Shown piece after piece: positions 1-8,710 of a stretch of 64,000 bases of DNA. The stretch spans positions 1 through 64,000 of the forward strand of contig JAICTZ010000041.1 of the NCBI GenBank assembly GCA_025936115.1, written 5' to 3'. Each line of letters begins with the position of its first letter. The stretch's first letter is position 1. This stretch comes from Polyangiaceae bacterium (GTDB lineage Bacteria; Myxococcota_A; Polyangia; Polyangiales; Polyangiaceae). The notes beneath the pieces are model-generated. The model searched no databases. It saw nothing but the letters and a program-made list of their open reading frames with translations, and was not told the DNA's origin. A program made the translations under genes and the position numbers.

Positions 1-1
1 G

Positions 2-1279
2 GGAGCGAGCCTCGCCAAACCGGTGCGCTTGGCCGCCGTGCGCGCTCATCTGGTCGAGCATTTACCCGACTACATGGTGCCCGCCGTGTACGTCGAGCTC
101 GAACGGCTGCCGCTCAACGAGAACATGAAGATCGATCGGCGCGCGCTGCCCGAGCCCGACGAAGCGGATTTGCGCGCGCTCTCGGCGCGCTCGTTGCGCA
201 ATCCCGAGACGGCGAGCGAGCGCGCGCTCGCGGCGATTTGGCAGAAGCTCTTGGGGCTTCGCCAGCTGTCGCTCGACGACAACTTCTTCGAGCTCGGCGG
301 CCATTCGCTGCTCGCCATGCAGCTCGGGCTCGAGGTCGAGCGCGAGCTCGGCGTGGTGCTCGACGGGATGGACGTGCTGCGCGAGTCTCTCGAAGTCCTC
401 GCGCGCCGCTGCGACGAAAAGCTCGGTCGTAGGCCCGCGCTGCGCGAAAGACGCGCGACGACACGCGCGCGCGCGAGCGTCGAACGGCCGGAAATCTTCC
501 ACTTCGGCCCGGACCAGAGCCTTTACGGCGTGCTCCACCGCCGGCCCGACTCCGAGGGCGAGTCGGCCGTCGTGATCGCGGGCCCCTTGGGGCAGGAGAA
601 CGTTCGCGCGCGCTTCGTGCTCACGCGGCTCGCGCGCGAACTCGCACGCTCCGGGACGCCGGCCATGCTGTTCGACTATTTCGGCTGTGGTGACTCGCTC
701 GGCGAAAGTCGCGACGCCGAGCTCGGTCGCTGGCGGCGCGACATCGTGGACGCCTGCTCGGAGCTGAGACGGCGGACGGGCCTGCGGCGCGTCGCGGCGG
801 TCGGTGTGCGGCTCGGCGGGCTCTTGTTGTGTCGCGCGGCGGCCGAGCTCGAGCTCACGAAGCTCGTGCTGTGGGACCCGGTGCACGACGGCGCCGAGCA
901 CCACCGCTCGCTCGCGCGCATGCAGCGCGCGTACAATCGCAGCGTCGCCGACCTGCGCTTCTGGAGCTTTCGGCAGAGTGAACCCTCGCCGACGGAGCTT
1001 TGCGGCACGACCTACTCCGCGGCGGCGCTCGCGGAGCTCGACCGTCTCACGCTCGCGCCGCTGCTCGCGCAGAACGACGTGGAGATCCGCTGGCTCGCGA
1101 CGTCGGGCGCCGATTGCGAGGCGGCGCTCGCGAGCAGTGTGCGCACGAAAATCGCGCACCTGTCCGTAGAATGCCTCGATTTCGGCTGTGGTTGGTGCGA
1201 CGTGCGGCAGCTCGAAGACGTGCTCCCCGACGTCGGCATTTCCCGCGCGCTCGCCGCGATGCTCAAGGAGCGCAAGTGA
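2..1279 (+). CDS. Adenylation-carrier-alpha/beta hydrolase fusion, 5' end missing
   Basis: The reading frame is open from base 2 and has no start in the window, so this is the C-terminal 425 residues of a longer protein. The first ~55 residues are the end of an AMP-forming adenylation domain: an LPDYMVP motif, then NENMKIDRRALP, a variant of the A10 core with Met for the usual Gly. A carrier-protein domain follows, with DNFFELGGHSLLAMQ; the Ser of GGHS would carry phosphopantetheine. The last ~260 residues form an alpha/beta hydrolase-like domain. Its nucleophile elbow reads GVRLGG, so Arg sits where a serine hydrolase has Ser. It overlaps the next gene by 4 nt (GTGA), which points to coupled translation. 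The architecture recalls the acyl-CoA ligase, acyl carrier protein and 'hydrolase 2' encoded in exosortase-A/exopolysaccharide clusters; that link is from memory of the families. It could equally be the last module of an NRPS. Confidence 0.85.
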   Translation, partial: GASLAKPVRLAAVRAHLVEHLPDYMVPAVYVELERLPLNENMKIDRRALPEPDEADLRALSARSLRNPETASERALAAIWQKLLGLRQLSLDDNFFELGGHSLLAMQLGLEVERELGVVLDGMDVLRESLEVLARRCDEKLGRRPALRERRATTRARASVERPEIFHFGPDQSLYGVLHRRPDSEGESAVVIAGPLGQENVRARFVLTRLARELARSGTPAMLFDYFGCGDSLGESRDAELGRWRRDIVDACSELRRRTGLRRVAAVGVRLGGLLLCRAAAELELTKLVLWDPVHDGAEHHRSLARMQRAYNRSVADLRFWSFRQSEPSPTELCGTTYSAAALAELDRLTLAPLLAQNDVEIRWLATSGADCEAALASSVRTKIAHLSVECLDFGCGWCDVRQLEDVLPDVGISRALAAMLKERK

Positions 1280-2091
1280 ACGAGAGCTGCGCTCAGTTCG
1301 GTCCCGAAGGGCGTCTCGCGGGCATCGTGACGACGCCGGCCACGGGCAGCCCGCGTCGGGGCTGCGTGCTCGTGAGCGCGGGTCTACTTCCGAAGGCCGG
1401 ACCGTACCGCCTGTACGCCGAGCTTGCGCGGCGCCTGGCCGAAGACGGAGTCGCCACCCTGCGCTTCGATCTGGGCGGCATCGGCGACAGCATCGCCGTC
1501 GACACGAGCTTGCCGCTCGCCGGGCGCACCGAGCTCGATCTACGCGCGGCGCTCGACCACCTCCGCGAACGCTTCGAGCTCGACGAGGTGACGCTCGGCG
1601 GCCTTTGCTCGGGCGCCGAGGATTCGCTACGTGGCGCGGCGGCCAATCCCGCGGTCACGAGCGTCTTCATGATCGATCCGTTCGCGTACCGCACGCCAGG
1701 GTGGCTGTGGCGCCACACGCTCTACCGAGTCGGGCGCCGCGCGCTGCGCGCGCTCGGCGTCTACGAGCCCCTGAAGCCGGCGGCGGGCGAGCGGAGCTGT
1801 GCGCCGCGCCCGAAGGTCGTGAACTATCACTACATGGAGCGCGACGAATCGGCGCGCATCCTGAGCGAGCTCTTGGCTCGCGACGTCCGCGTGCACTTCC
1901 TGTACACGGCCGGCGTGCGCGAGGTCTTCAACCACCCGAGCCAGCTCCGCGCCGCCTTCCCGGAGCTCGATTTTCGCGACAAGGTCACGCTCGACTACTT
2001 CCCGCGCTTCGACCACACCCAGCTGTTCGCGGCCGATCGGCGCGCGCTGATCGAAACCATCGCCGCGCGGCTCCGCGCCGCGCCGAGCTGA
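1276..2091 (+). CDS. Alpha/beta hydrolase with Cys at the nucleophile elbow
   Basis: This 271-residue protein starts at a GTG that overlaps the upstream stop as GTGA. It has the alpha/beta hydrolase layout: an oxyanion-side segment (LVSAGLLPKAGPYR), then RFDLGGIGDS, then the elbow GGLCSGAEDS near residue 105. Cys occupies the nucleophile place of GxSxG. A late FDHTQLF segment could supply the catalytic His. Hydrolases with Cys here are known as 'hydrolase 1' of exosortase-A-associated clusters, and the upstream gene resembles the partner 'hydrolase 2'. The substrate cannot be read from the sequence; an acyl or peptidyl group held on the upstream carrier domain is a reasonable inference. Confidence 0.82.
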   Translation: MNESCAQFGPEGRLAGIVTTPATGSPRRGCVLVSAGLLPKAGPYRLYAELARRLAEDGVATLRFDLGGIGDSIAVDTSLPLAGRTELDLRAALDHLRERFELDEVTLGGLCSGAEDSLRGAAANPAVTSVFMIDPFAYRTPGWLWRHTLYRVGRRALRALGVYEPLKPAAGERSCAPRPKVVNYHYMERDESARILSELLARDVRVHFLYTAGVREVFNHPSQLRAAFPELDFRDKVTLDYFPRFDHTQLFAADRRALIETIAARLRAAPS

Positions 2092-2099
2092 CGGGGCGC

Positions 2100-3185
2100 T
2101 CAGAAATCCGCGCCCACGCTCACGTTGCCGAAGCCGATCGCGGCGCGCGGCCGGAAGCTCGCGGTGCGCTTCGGGAGCGAGGCGTTCTGCTTGGGACTCG
2201 GGTCGGCCGACGTGAACAGCAGTACCGTGCCGAGCGCCGCGCTGCCGCCCGCGACCGCGAAGCCGATCGTCGAGATCGTTCCCTTGCTCCTGGCGAAATC
2301 GAGCGCGCCTTGTTGATCGGGCGGGCAGACGTGGTTCGGGCAGGTCGTGCGCAGCGCCTGTTCGTCGTGGCTCGCCGACACGCCGAAAGCGATGCCGACG
2401 CCAAGGCCCACGGCCGCGACGCCGTACGACACGTAGGAGAGGGCGCGTGCCGTGCGCGAACCGTGCGGCGGCGGCGTGGTCTCTTCGGCCGGCGCGCTGG
2501 GCGGCGCCGTCGCGGCGGGCGCGGCGGCGACGACGGCGGGCGAAGCTTTGGCTGCGAGCGGCGCCGAGGGGTCGCGCCTGAGCTCGAGTGACACCGTGGC
2601 CGTGCCGCTCGGTGCGAGCTTGAGCTGCGAGCTCGCCTTCAAGAAGCCGGGTGCCGTGACTTCGACCGCGTGCTCACCGGGGTCCGCGGGCAACGCGACG
2701 CCGATGACGGACGAGGGCGTGTCCTTGCCGTCGATCTTGAGCTTGAGCTCGACGTCGTGCGGCGCGTTCACCGTGATCTTCATGCTGGGGATGCGCGGCT
2801 TCACGTCTCGAAGCGTTGCCGTCGCGCTGTCGTAGGCTTGTTCGAGCGCGGGCGTCGCGCCTTCCGGCAACGGTTCGCGCAAGAGCTTGCGCAGCGACTC
2901 GCTGCCTTCGACCCAGCGGCCCACCTTGATCTGACACTCACCCAGATACCGGAGCACGATCGGCGAGTGCTTGAGCTTCTCGGCGCGCTCGAGTTTGTCG
3001 ACGGCCTCGGAGCACTGCTCGGATTGCGCGAGCTTCACGCCGTCGACGGCGAGGGTGCGCGCAGCGGCCGTTTCGGCGGCGTCGTCTTGTGCGTGTGCGA
3101 CAGCGGGCACCAGGAGGGCCATGCATGCGGCGAGTGTAGGCAGAAGGGGCGAGCGAAAAGACGAGGTGGGCTTCTGTGCGTGCAT
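2100..3185 (-). CDS. Exported TPR/PEGA-like protein with C-terminal membrane segments
   Basis: This 361-residue protein is read from the ATG at 3185, chosen because a clean signal peptide follows (a basic start, then a Leu/Ala core ending in VAHAQ). Residues ~40-130 are helical and TPR-like, with LAQSEQCSEAVDKLERAEK and a 'LRYLGECQIKVGRW' repeat. Residues ~145-210 look like a PEGA carbohydrate-binding-type beta domain (VTAPGFLKASSQLKL). A Pro/Ala linker leads to two hydrophobic segments (SYGVAAVGLGVGIAFG and IGFAVAGGSAALGTVLLF). This plan is common in myxobacterial envelope proteins often found beside Ser/Thr kinases; a kinase gene lies ~1.8 kb away, on the other strand. The function is unknown. 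Confidence 0.75.
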   Translation of the reverse strand: MHAQKPTSSFRSPLLPTLAACMALLVPAVAHAQDDAAETAAARTLAVDGVKLAQSEQCSEAVDKLERAEKLKHSPIVLRYLGECQIKVGRWVEGSESLRKLLREPLPEGATPALEQAYDSATATLRDVKPRIPSMKITVNAPHDVELKLKIDGKDTPSSVIGVALPADPGEHAVEVTAPGFLKASSQLKLAPSGTATVSLELRRDPSAPLAAKASPAVVAAAPAATAPPSAPAEETTPPPHGSRTARALSYVSYGVAAVGLGVGIAFGVSASHDEQALRTTCPNHVCPPDQQGALDFARSKGTISTIGFAVAGGSAALGTVLLFTSADPSPKQNASLPKRTASFRPRAAIGFGNVSVGADF

Positions 3186-3362
3186 GGGAGTCCTTCGCGT
3201 TCGGGTAAAAGCGGTCCCCCCGCAAAACGACCGACGCACTAGCTGATTAAGAGCGGCAGTTTGGGGCGCGTCTCTTTTTTGGACGAGGGAGGCTTTTGCG
3301 GCGAGGCAAGCGGCCGTTTGGTGGGACCACGCACTCAGGCAGAAGGAACACGGAGGATCACG

Positions 3363-4934
3363 ATGGCCCGACACCGAAACCCCCACTTCTACGCACCTTT
3401 GGCGCTCCTGTGCGGCCTTGGCGGCGCTGCGTGCAATTCGATCACGAAGCTCGACAGCTACACCGTTGGTCCGGATACTCTAGGTTCGGATCATGCAGCG
3501 GCGTGCGTCTCGAATGCAGAGTGCACCGACGACGCCACGAGCGCAGCCGGATCGAGCGATCCGGTGCCTGCCGTCTGCGTGAAGAGCACGGGTCATTGCG
3601 TGAAGCTCTTGAGCGACGACTGCACCACCATCACGGGTGATTACACGAGCGAGGACGCCATCGTCATCGGCTCGCTGTTCTCGACCGTGGGCGCGCAGGC
3701 CGCGACCAACATCCAGCGTCAACAGAGCGCCATGCTCGCCGTGACGCAGATCAACGACGTGGGCGGAGTGCCCTCCAACTCGGGCGTGCCGCACAAGCTC
3801 GTGCTCGTTTCCTGCGACGAATCGACGAACCTCGCGCGCGCGGGCGGCCACCTCGTCGACGAGCTCAAAGTGCCGGCCATCGTCGGCCCGAACACGAGCC
3901 AGGACACGCTCGACCTATCGATGCAGGTGTCGGTGCCTGGTGACACCGTCGTGATGTCGCCGACGGCCGTGGCCTCGAGCGTGGCCGCGTTGAGCGACGA
4001 TGATTTGACCTGGCTGATGGTGCCGACCGACGTCCAGCGCGCCCCGCTCATGGTAAGTCAGCTCAACGTGCTCGAGCAGCAGCTCGAAGCCGCGCGCGGC
4101 ACGTCGAGCGTCAAGCTCGGCGTCGTTTATCGCAACGACGCGCTCGGCGTCGGCACACGCACGTCGCTGAACAGCCTCACGCTGAACGGCAAGCCCATCT
4201 CGGACGCCGTGAACCTGGGCAACAAGGTGCACATCAACGCCTACGACTTCTCGGACGCCGATCAGGATCCGATCGTCCAGGAGTACCTCACGTTCCTGCC
4301 CGACATCATCGTGCTCGCCGGCACGGCGGAGGCGATCACCAAGGTGATGGTGCCGCTCGAGGCCGCCTGGCCCGCGAGCGCGCCGCGCCCGCAGTACGTC
4401 CTCATCGATTCGGTGAAAGTGCCCGAGCTCATCACGGCCGCGATGGGCAACGACGATCTCCGGTCGCGCGTGCGCGGTACGGGCGTGACGCCGTCGACGA
4501 CCTCGGCTGCCGTCTACAACGCATTCAAGGTCGACTACCAGGTCGCCTACCCGAATAGCTCGATGGTCTCGGGCATGGGGCCCGCCTACGACGCCACGTA
4601 CGCGATTGCGTTCGCGCTCGCGGCCAAGAAGGACGAACCCGTGACGGGCGAGGCCGTCAAGACGGGCCTGCGCATGCTCACGGGCGGCGACACCATGGAA
4701 ATCGGCGCGACCAAGGTGCTGCCGGCGTTCCAGAAGCTCGCCGCAGGACAGGCCATCAACGCGCTCGGCACGTATTCGTCGCTCGCCTGGAGCAAGGACG
4801 GGACCGTGCTCGGCGGTACGCTCGAGATGTGGTGCATCGGCGCGCCGGGAGGCAAGCCCGCCTTCCAGAGCTCGGGCCTCACTTTCGACATCATGTCGGG
4901 CAAGCAGGCGGGCACCTACGCCGCGTGCAATTGA
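3363..4934 (+). CDS. Periplasmic ligand-binding lipoprotein (Leu/Ile/Val-binding type)
   Basis: The protein has 523 residues. The ATG at 3363 follows a strong GGAGG six bases upstream. The signal peptide ends in a lipobox (GGAAC), so it is a lipoprotein. Residues ~45-80 carry spaced cysteines (AACVSNAEC, PAVCVKSTGHC). From about residue 95 it has the type I periplasmic-binding fold of branched-chain amino-acid receptors: IVIGSLFSTVGAQAATN, AMLAVTQINDVGGV, VPAIVGPNTSQDTLDLS and, later, YDATYAIAFALAAK. No ABC permease or ATPase gene is nearby. The next gene, 31 nt downstream, is a Ser/Thr kinase, so a sensing role is more likely than uptake; that is inference. Confidence 0.85.
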   Translation: MARHRNPHFYAPLALLCGLGGAACNSITKLDSYTVGPDTLGSDHAAACVSNAECTDDATSAAGSSDPVPAVCVKSTGHCVKLLSDDCTTITGDYTSEDAIVIGSLFSTVGAQAATNIQRQQSAMLAVTQINDVGGVPSNSGVPHKLVLVSCDESTNLARAGGHLVDELKVPAIVGPNTSQDTLDLSMQVSVPGDTVVMSPTAVASSVAALSDDDLTWLMVPTDVQRAPLMVSQLNVLEQQLEAARGTSSVKLGVVYRNDALGVGTRTSLNSLTLNGKPISDAVNLGNKVHINAYDFSDADQDPIVQEYLTFLPDIIVLAGTAEAITKVMVPLEAAWPASAPRPQYVLIDSVKVPELITAAMGNDDLRSRVRGTGVTPSTTSAAVYNAFKVDYQVAYPNSSMVSGMGPAYDATYAIAFALAAKKDEPVTGEAVKTGLRMLTGGDTMEIGATKVLPAFQKLAAGQAINALGTYSSLAWSKDGTVLGGTLEMWCIGAPGGKPAFQSSGLTFDIMSGKQAGTYAACN

Positions 4935-4965
4935 CCGAGACACGGATCTGGAGACAGAGGAGTTC

Positions 4966-6573
4966 ATGAGCAGTACACCGAGGAAGGTCGAGTCCCTACC
5001 CACGCGGCCGCGTTCGCTCGTGACGAAGAGCTCGAGCCCGTCGCCGGTTTCGGAGCCTCAGCCGCTCACGTTGCCTTTTGCTCCCGGCGACATCATCGCC
5101 GACAAGTACGAGGTGGTGGGGGTGCTCGGGTCGGGTGGCGTCGCGTACGTGATCTCGGCGTTGCACCTCGAGCTCGGGGAAATGGTGGCGCTCAAATTCC
5201 TGCGCCCGGAATCGCTCGCGCACGAGGACGTCGTCGCGCGTTTTGCGAGCGAGGCGCGCGCCGTCGCCCGCATCAAGAGCGAGCACGTGGCGCACGTGTT
5301 CGACGTCGGCACACTGCCCGACGGCGCGCCCTTCATCGTGATGGAGTACCTCGAGGGCAAGGATCTTGCCGACGTTCTCGCCGAACGCCGCAAGCTGCCC
5401 ATCAAGGTCGCAGTCGACTACGTGCTGCAGGCTTGTGAGGCGCTCGCGTGCGCCCATGCCGCCGGCATCGTGCACCGGGACATCAAGCCCGAAAACCTCT
5501 TTTTGACGCAGCAGGCCGGCAGCGTCGAACGCGTCAAAGTGCTCGATTTCGGCATCTCGAAGAGCGCGATGGCGGGCTTCGAGCAGCCGAACGGCAAGCG
5601 CTTCGCGCACACGATGCTGCCGATGGGCACGCCGGGCTACATGTCGCCGGAGCAGATCCGCGCCTGCGGCGCCGTCGACGCCCGCACCGACATTTGGGCG
5701 CTCGGCTGCGTGCTGTTCGAGCTCATCACGGGTCTGTCCGCCTTCACGGGACCGACGCTGCTTCAGCTCGGCGCCGCCATCCTCGAACGCGAGCCCGTGC
5801 CGCTGCGGCAGGTGCTCGCCGACGCACCCCCCGAGCTCGAGTCCCTGATCGCCAAATGCCTCCAGAAGGACGCCGATCAGCGGTTCCAGGACGTCGCCGA
5901 GCTTGCGGCGGCGCTCTACCCGTTCGGCCCCCGTCGCTCGCGCGTTTCCGCCGAGCGCTGCCATCAGATCCTCAAGGGCCAAACCGGCGTCGTGATCGAG
6001 TTCAACAGCGTGCCACCGCCCGGTCCGAACGCGCAGAGCTTGCCGCCGGTCTCGAGCACGGGGCCGATGGTGAACGGGGTGCCGATGACGGTGTCCGTGC
6101 CGGCGCTCGATCCGCTGCGCGCGAACACGCCCGCCTCGGCGGCGGTCGTCGCGGCGGCCCCGGAGAAAAAGCCCGCGTCACGGGCGTTCGTCGCGGCTGC
6201 CGTCGGAGTTTCGCTGCTCGCGGGCGTCGCGCTCGCGCTCACTCTTTCGCGCCACGACGCGGCACCGGCTCAGGTCGCCGCGGCACCGGCTGCCGCGCCG
6301 ACGCTGCCGGCGCCGGCCGCCACGCTCGCCGCAAGCCCGACGAAGACCGCTGCATCGAACGCGACAGCCTCCGCGGCTGCTGCGCCCCAAGCTGCGTCGA
6401 GCGACGTTGCTGCGAGCGCTTCGGCTGGAGCGCGCCCGCACGCCAAGGTGGGTCGTCCCCAGCGCGCTGCGACCGCGGCGCCGGTCGCCCGTCGCGAAGA
6501 GCCGCCCGCTCCCTCGGCCAAGCCGAGGCCGAAGCGTGGTCTCGACGACTCGGAGCCGGACGTCGGGTACTGA
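4966..6573 (+). CDS. Transmembrane Ser/Thr protein kinase
   Basis: A 535-residue Hanks-type kinase. The ATG at 4966 has AGAGGAG just upstream. The kinase domain covers residues ~48-315: Gly loop GSGGVA, ATP-anchoring Lys77 in VALKFLR, catalytic loop HRDIKPEN (Asp172), DFG at 194-196 and GTPGYMSPEQ in the P+1 region, so every key catalytic residue is present. After an ~80-residue linker, one transmembrane helix (FVAAAVGVSLLAGVALAL) is followed by a long Ala/Pro/Ser-rich tail. The kinase is cytoplasmic and the tail would lie in the periplasm. It probably forms an operon with the upstream ligand-binding lipoprotein. Confidence 0.92.
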   Translation: MSSTPRKVESLPTRPRSLVTKSSSPSPVSEPQPLTLPFAPGDIIADKYEVVGVLGSGGVAYVISALHLELGEMVALKFLRPESLAHEDVVARFASEARAVARIKSEHVAHVFDVGTLPDGAPFIVMEYLEGKDLADVLAERRKLPIKVAVDYVLQACEALACAHAAGIVHRDIKPENLFLTQQAGSVERVKVLDFGISKSAMAGFEQPNGKRFAHTMLPMGTPGYMSPEQIRACGAVDARTDIWALGCVLFELITGLSAFTGPTLLQLGAAILEREPVPLRQVLADAPPELESLIAKCLQKDADQRFQDVAELAAALYPFGPRRSRVSAERCHQILKGQTGVVIEFNSVPPPGPNAQSLPPVSSTGPMVNGVPMTVSVPALDPLRANTPASAAVVAAAPEKKPASRAFVAAAVGVSLLAGVALALTLSRHDAAPAQVAAAPAAAPTLPAPAATLAASPTKTAASNATASAAAAPQAASSDVAASASAGARPHAKVGRPQRAATAAPVARREEPPAPSAKPRPKRGLDDSEPDVGY

Positions 6574-6618
6574 GCGGCGCAGGTTACCGAGCGGCGCAAC
6601 TGCCCAACGCGGCGCAAC

Positions 6619-6641
6619 CGCGCAACGCCGGGGGTTGCGCG
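6619..6641. terminator. Hairpin between convergent genes
   Basis: CGCGCAAC and GTTGCGCG form a perfect 8-bp stem around a 7-nt loop. It lies between the kinase stop (6573) and the DUF1275 stop (6658), so it could end transcription from both sides. There is no T run. Copies of GCGGCGCA just before it (6574-6620) are a small degenerate direct repeat. Confidence 0.5.
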
Positions 6642-6657
6642 CCGAGGGCGGTGAGAG

Positions 6658-7482
6658 CTACGGAGCCAGGCGTCGGGCGAGCGCGAGCGTGCCCAAAAGA
6701 GGCAACACGATGCTGAAGGCACCGAGCACGCCCGTCAGACAGCCGCCCACCACGGCGCCCACCGTGAATGCGCCGAGCGCGCTCGAAATCAGAGCGAGAC
6801 GCGAGCTCGGGCGCGCGTACGTGTCGTCCGTCTGCCGCCGGCGGAAGCGCCAGGCGATCGTCTCGACGAGCTCGAACACGAAGTGCGTGAGGTTGCCCGT
6901 CATCACGGTCGTCGGGCACGAACTCACCGGGCTCACGCGAGCGAGCGCATTTTGAAAGGCCATGGCGGCGACGACGCTGCCTTCGCGCACTGCATAGACC
7001 CAGGTGAACGCCGAGGGAGCCGGGCTCGGGTCGAAGAACGCCGTTGCGGCACACACGGTCAGCGCCACGGTCATCAGGCCGACGAGAGCGCGACCCGGTG
7101 AATCACCGCGGCGCTTGCGAGCATGGCTGACGGCTGCAGCGACGACCAGCGCGACCACGAAGGTCGGGAGCACCGCGAAGCGGCCAGGGTGACTCAGGTG
7201 ATGTCCGGCAGTGAACGCCGCTGTCAGTCCGACGAGCTCACCCGTGACGTGAGCCGGAAACAAACCCACGAGAGTGATTAAGCCGACGGCGTCGATGTAG
7301 CCGGCCGTCGCACACAGGAGCACGACCGCCCCGCGATCGTCGGCGCGACGCTCGCGGATGAGACTTCGCGTGTTCCCCTCGAGTGTGAGCTCAGGAGCGA
7401 CGCTGTTGACGTACGAGACGAGATCGAGCTCTTTTTTCGGCGAATCCGCTCGCCGGGTCGGCACGACGCTCGATCGTCCCAT
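6658..7482 (-). CDS. DUF1275 (YoaK-like) membrane protein
   Basis: This 274-residue protein has about six hydrophobic segments. It shows the family's signature region LLCATAGYIDAVGLITL...FPAHVTGELVGL (typical members have 'GYVDAVGFL...SHMTGN'). AAGGGA lies upstream of the ATG at 7482. Members are small bacterial inner-membrane proteins of unproven function. It is convergent with the kinase and divergent from the CDF transporter. Confidence 0.85.
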   Translation of the reverse strand: MGRSSVVPTRRADSPKKELDLVSYVNSVAPELTLEGNTRSLIRERRADDRGAVVLLCATAGYIDAVGLITLVGLFPAHVTGELVGLTAAFTAGHHLSHPGRFAVLPTFVVALVVAAAVSHARKRRGDSPGRALVGLMTVALTVCAATAFFDPSPAPSAFTWVYAVREGSVVAAMAFQNALARVSPVSSCPTTVMTGNLTHFVFELVETIAWRFRRRQTDDTYARPSSRLALISSALGAFTVGAVVGGCLTGVLGAFSIVLPLLGTLALARRLAP

Positions 7483-7609
7483 TAGGGTTCCCTTGGAACG
7501 GCACCTGCGCGCGCGCGTTTAGGCCCCGTATCAACATGGGACACATTTTTTCGACTGGCTCGGGCCGCCCGAGCGAGGGCCGTGGCGCAGCGCTTGCTTG
7601 GAACCGTGA

Positions 7610-8569
7610 ATGGCACGGGGTGTGTCCGGCCGGCGGCTCACTGTCTACGGCGCGCTTGCGGCGAACGTCGCGATTGCCGTGGCGAAGTTCATCGCCGCTG
7701 CCGCGTCCGGCAGCTCCGCAATGTTGTCGGAAGCGATTCATTCGCTCGCCGACTCGGGTAACGAGCTCTTACTCATGCTCGGCCTGCGGTTGAGCCGGCG
7801 TCCGCCCGACCGGCGTCATCCTTACGGCCACGGCAGGGATCTCTATCTCATGGGCCTCGTCGTCTCGATGCTGCTCTTCGGTATCGGCGGGGGCATGTCG
7901 CTCTACCAGGGCTTCGAGCACCTGCACCGGCCGTCCGTGCCGAGCGACCCAATGTGGAACTTCGTCGTGCTTGGCGTGGCGTTCGTGTTCGAGGGCGCAT
8001 CGCTCATCAATGCTCTACGCGAGCTCGACAAGACGCGCCGAGGGCGCACGCGCTTCCAAACCTTTCGCTCCAGCAAGGATCCTGCCGTTTTCATCGTAGT
8101 CGCCGAGGACACGGCGGCGCTCGCCGGGGTGCTCGTCGCGTTCGGCGGCGTGCTCGGCTCGTGGCTCTGGGGCCTGCCTGAGCTCGACGGTGTCGCGTCG
8201 CTCCTGATCGGCGTGATCCTGTGCGTCGTTGCGGGTGTCCTCGCGTACGAGAGCCGCGGCTTGCTAGTCGGCGAAAGTGCGAGCCCCGCGCTCGTCGACG
8301 ACGTGCGGCGGCTCGTTTCCGAAGACCAAGATGTGCGTCGCGTGGGCGAACCCATGACGATGCATCTCGGGCCCGAAGAGATCCTGCTCAATCTCGAGCT
8401 CGAATTCAGGCCGGACCTCACGATGCGCGACCTGCGTGCGGCCGTGGATCGGCTCGAGTCTCGCATTCGCGGGGCGCACCCGCACGTGACGCGCATCTTT
8501 CTGGAGGCGCGAGCGCTCGGTGCCGAGGATGGCACCGGGAGTTCGGCGCTCGCAGACGGCTCGGCCTGA
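7610..8569 (+). CDS. Cation diffusion facilitator (CDF) family metal transporter
   Basis: A 319-residue protein with about six transmembrane helices and a cytoplasmic C-terminal domain. TM2 carries SEAIHSLADSGNELL, which holds the His/Asp metal-site residues of CDF proteins. HPYGHGRD follows as in typical members, and VVAEDTAALAGV supplies the TM5 acidic site. Such proteins export divalent cations (Zn, Fe, Mn or Co) in exchange for protons; the metal cannot be told from sequence. The C-terminal ~90 residues are the ferredoxin-like CDF regulatory domain. The ribosome-binding site is weak, so the start is less sure than the family. Confidence 0.9.
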   Translation: MARGVSGRRLTVYGALAANVAIAVAKFIAAAASGSSAMLSEAIHSLADSGNELLLMLGLRLSRRPPDRRHPYGHGRDLYLMGLVVSMLLFGIGGGMSLYQGFEHLHRPSVPSDPMWNFVVLGVAFVFEGASLINALRELDKTRRGRTRFQTFRSSKDPAVFIVVAEDTAALAGVLVAFGGVLGSWLWGLPELDGVASLLIGVILCVVAGVLAYESRGLLVGESASPALVDDVRRLVSEDQDVRRVGEPMTMHLGPEEILLNLELEFRPDLTMRDLRAAVDRLESRIRGAHPHVTRIFLEARALGAEDGTGSSALADGSA

Positions 8570-8710
8570 TCTCGAGTTTGGCGGTCTTGGCGGGAAAGCG
8601 CGACAGACTTCACCGCAGTGAGGCATTCGTGGCGGGGCGACGGCCGCCTCGCGTCGCTCGAGCGCACCGGGGCCCGGAAGACCGGCACGCAATCTGCAGT
8701 GCTTCGCGGT

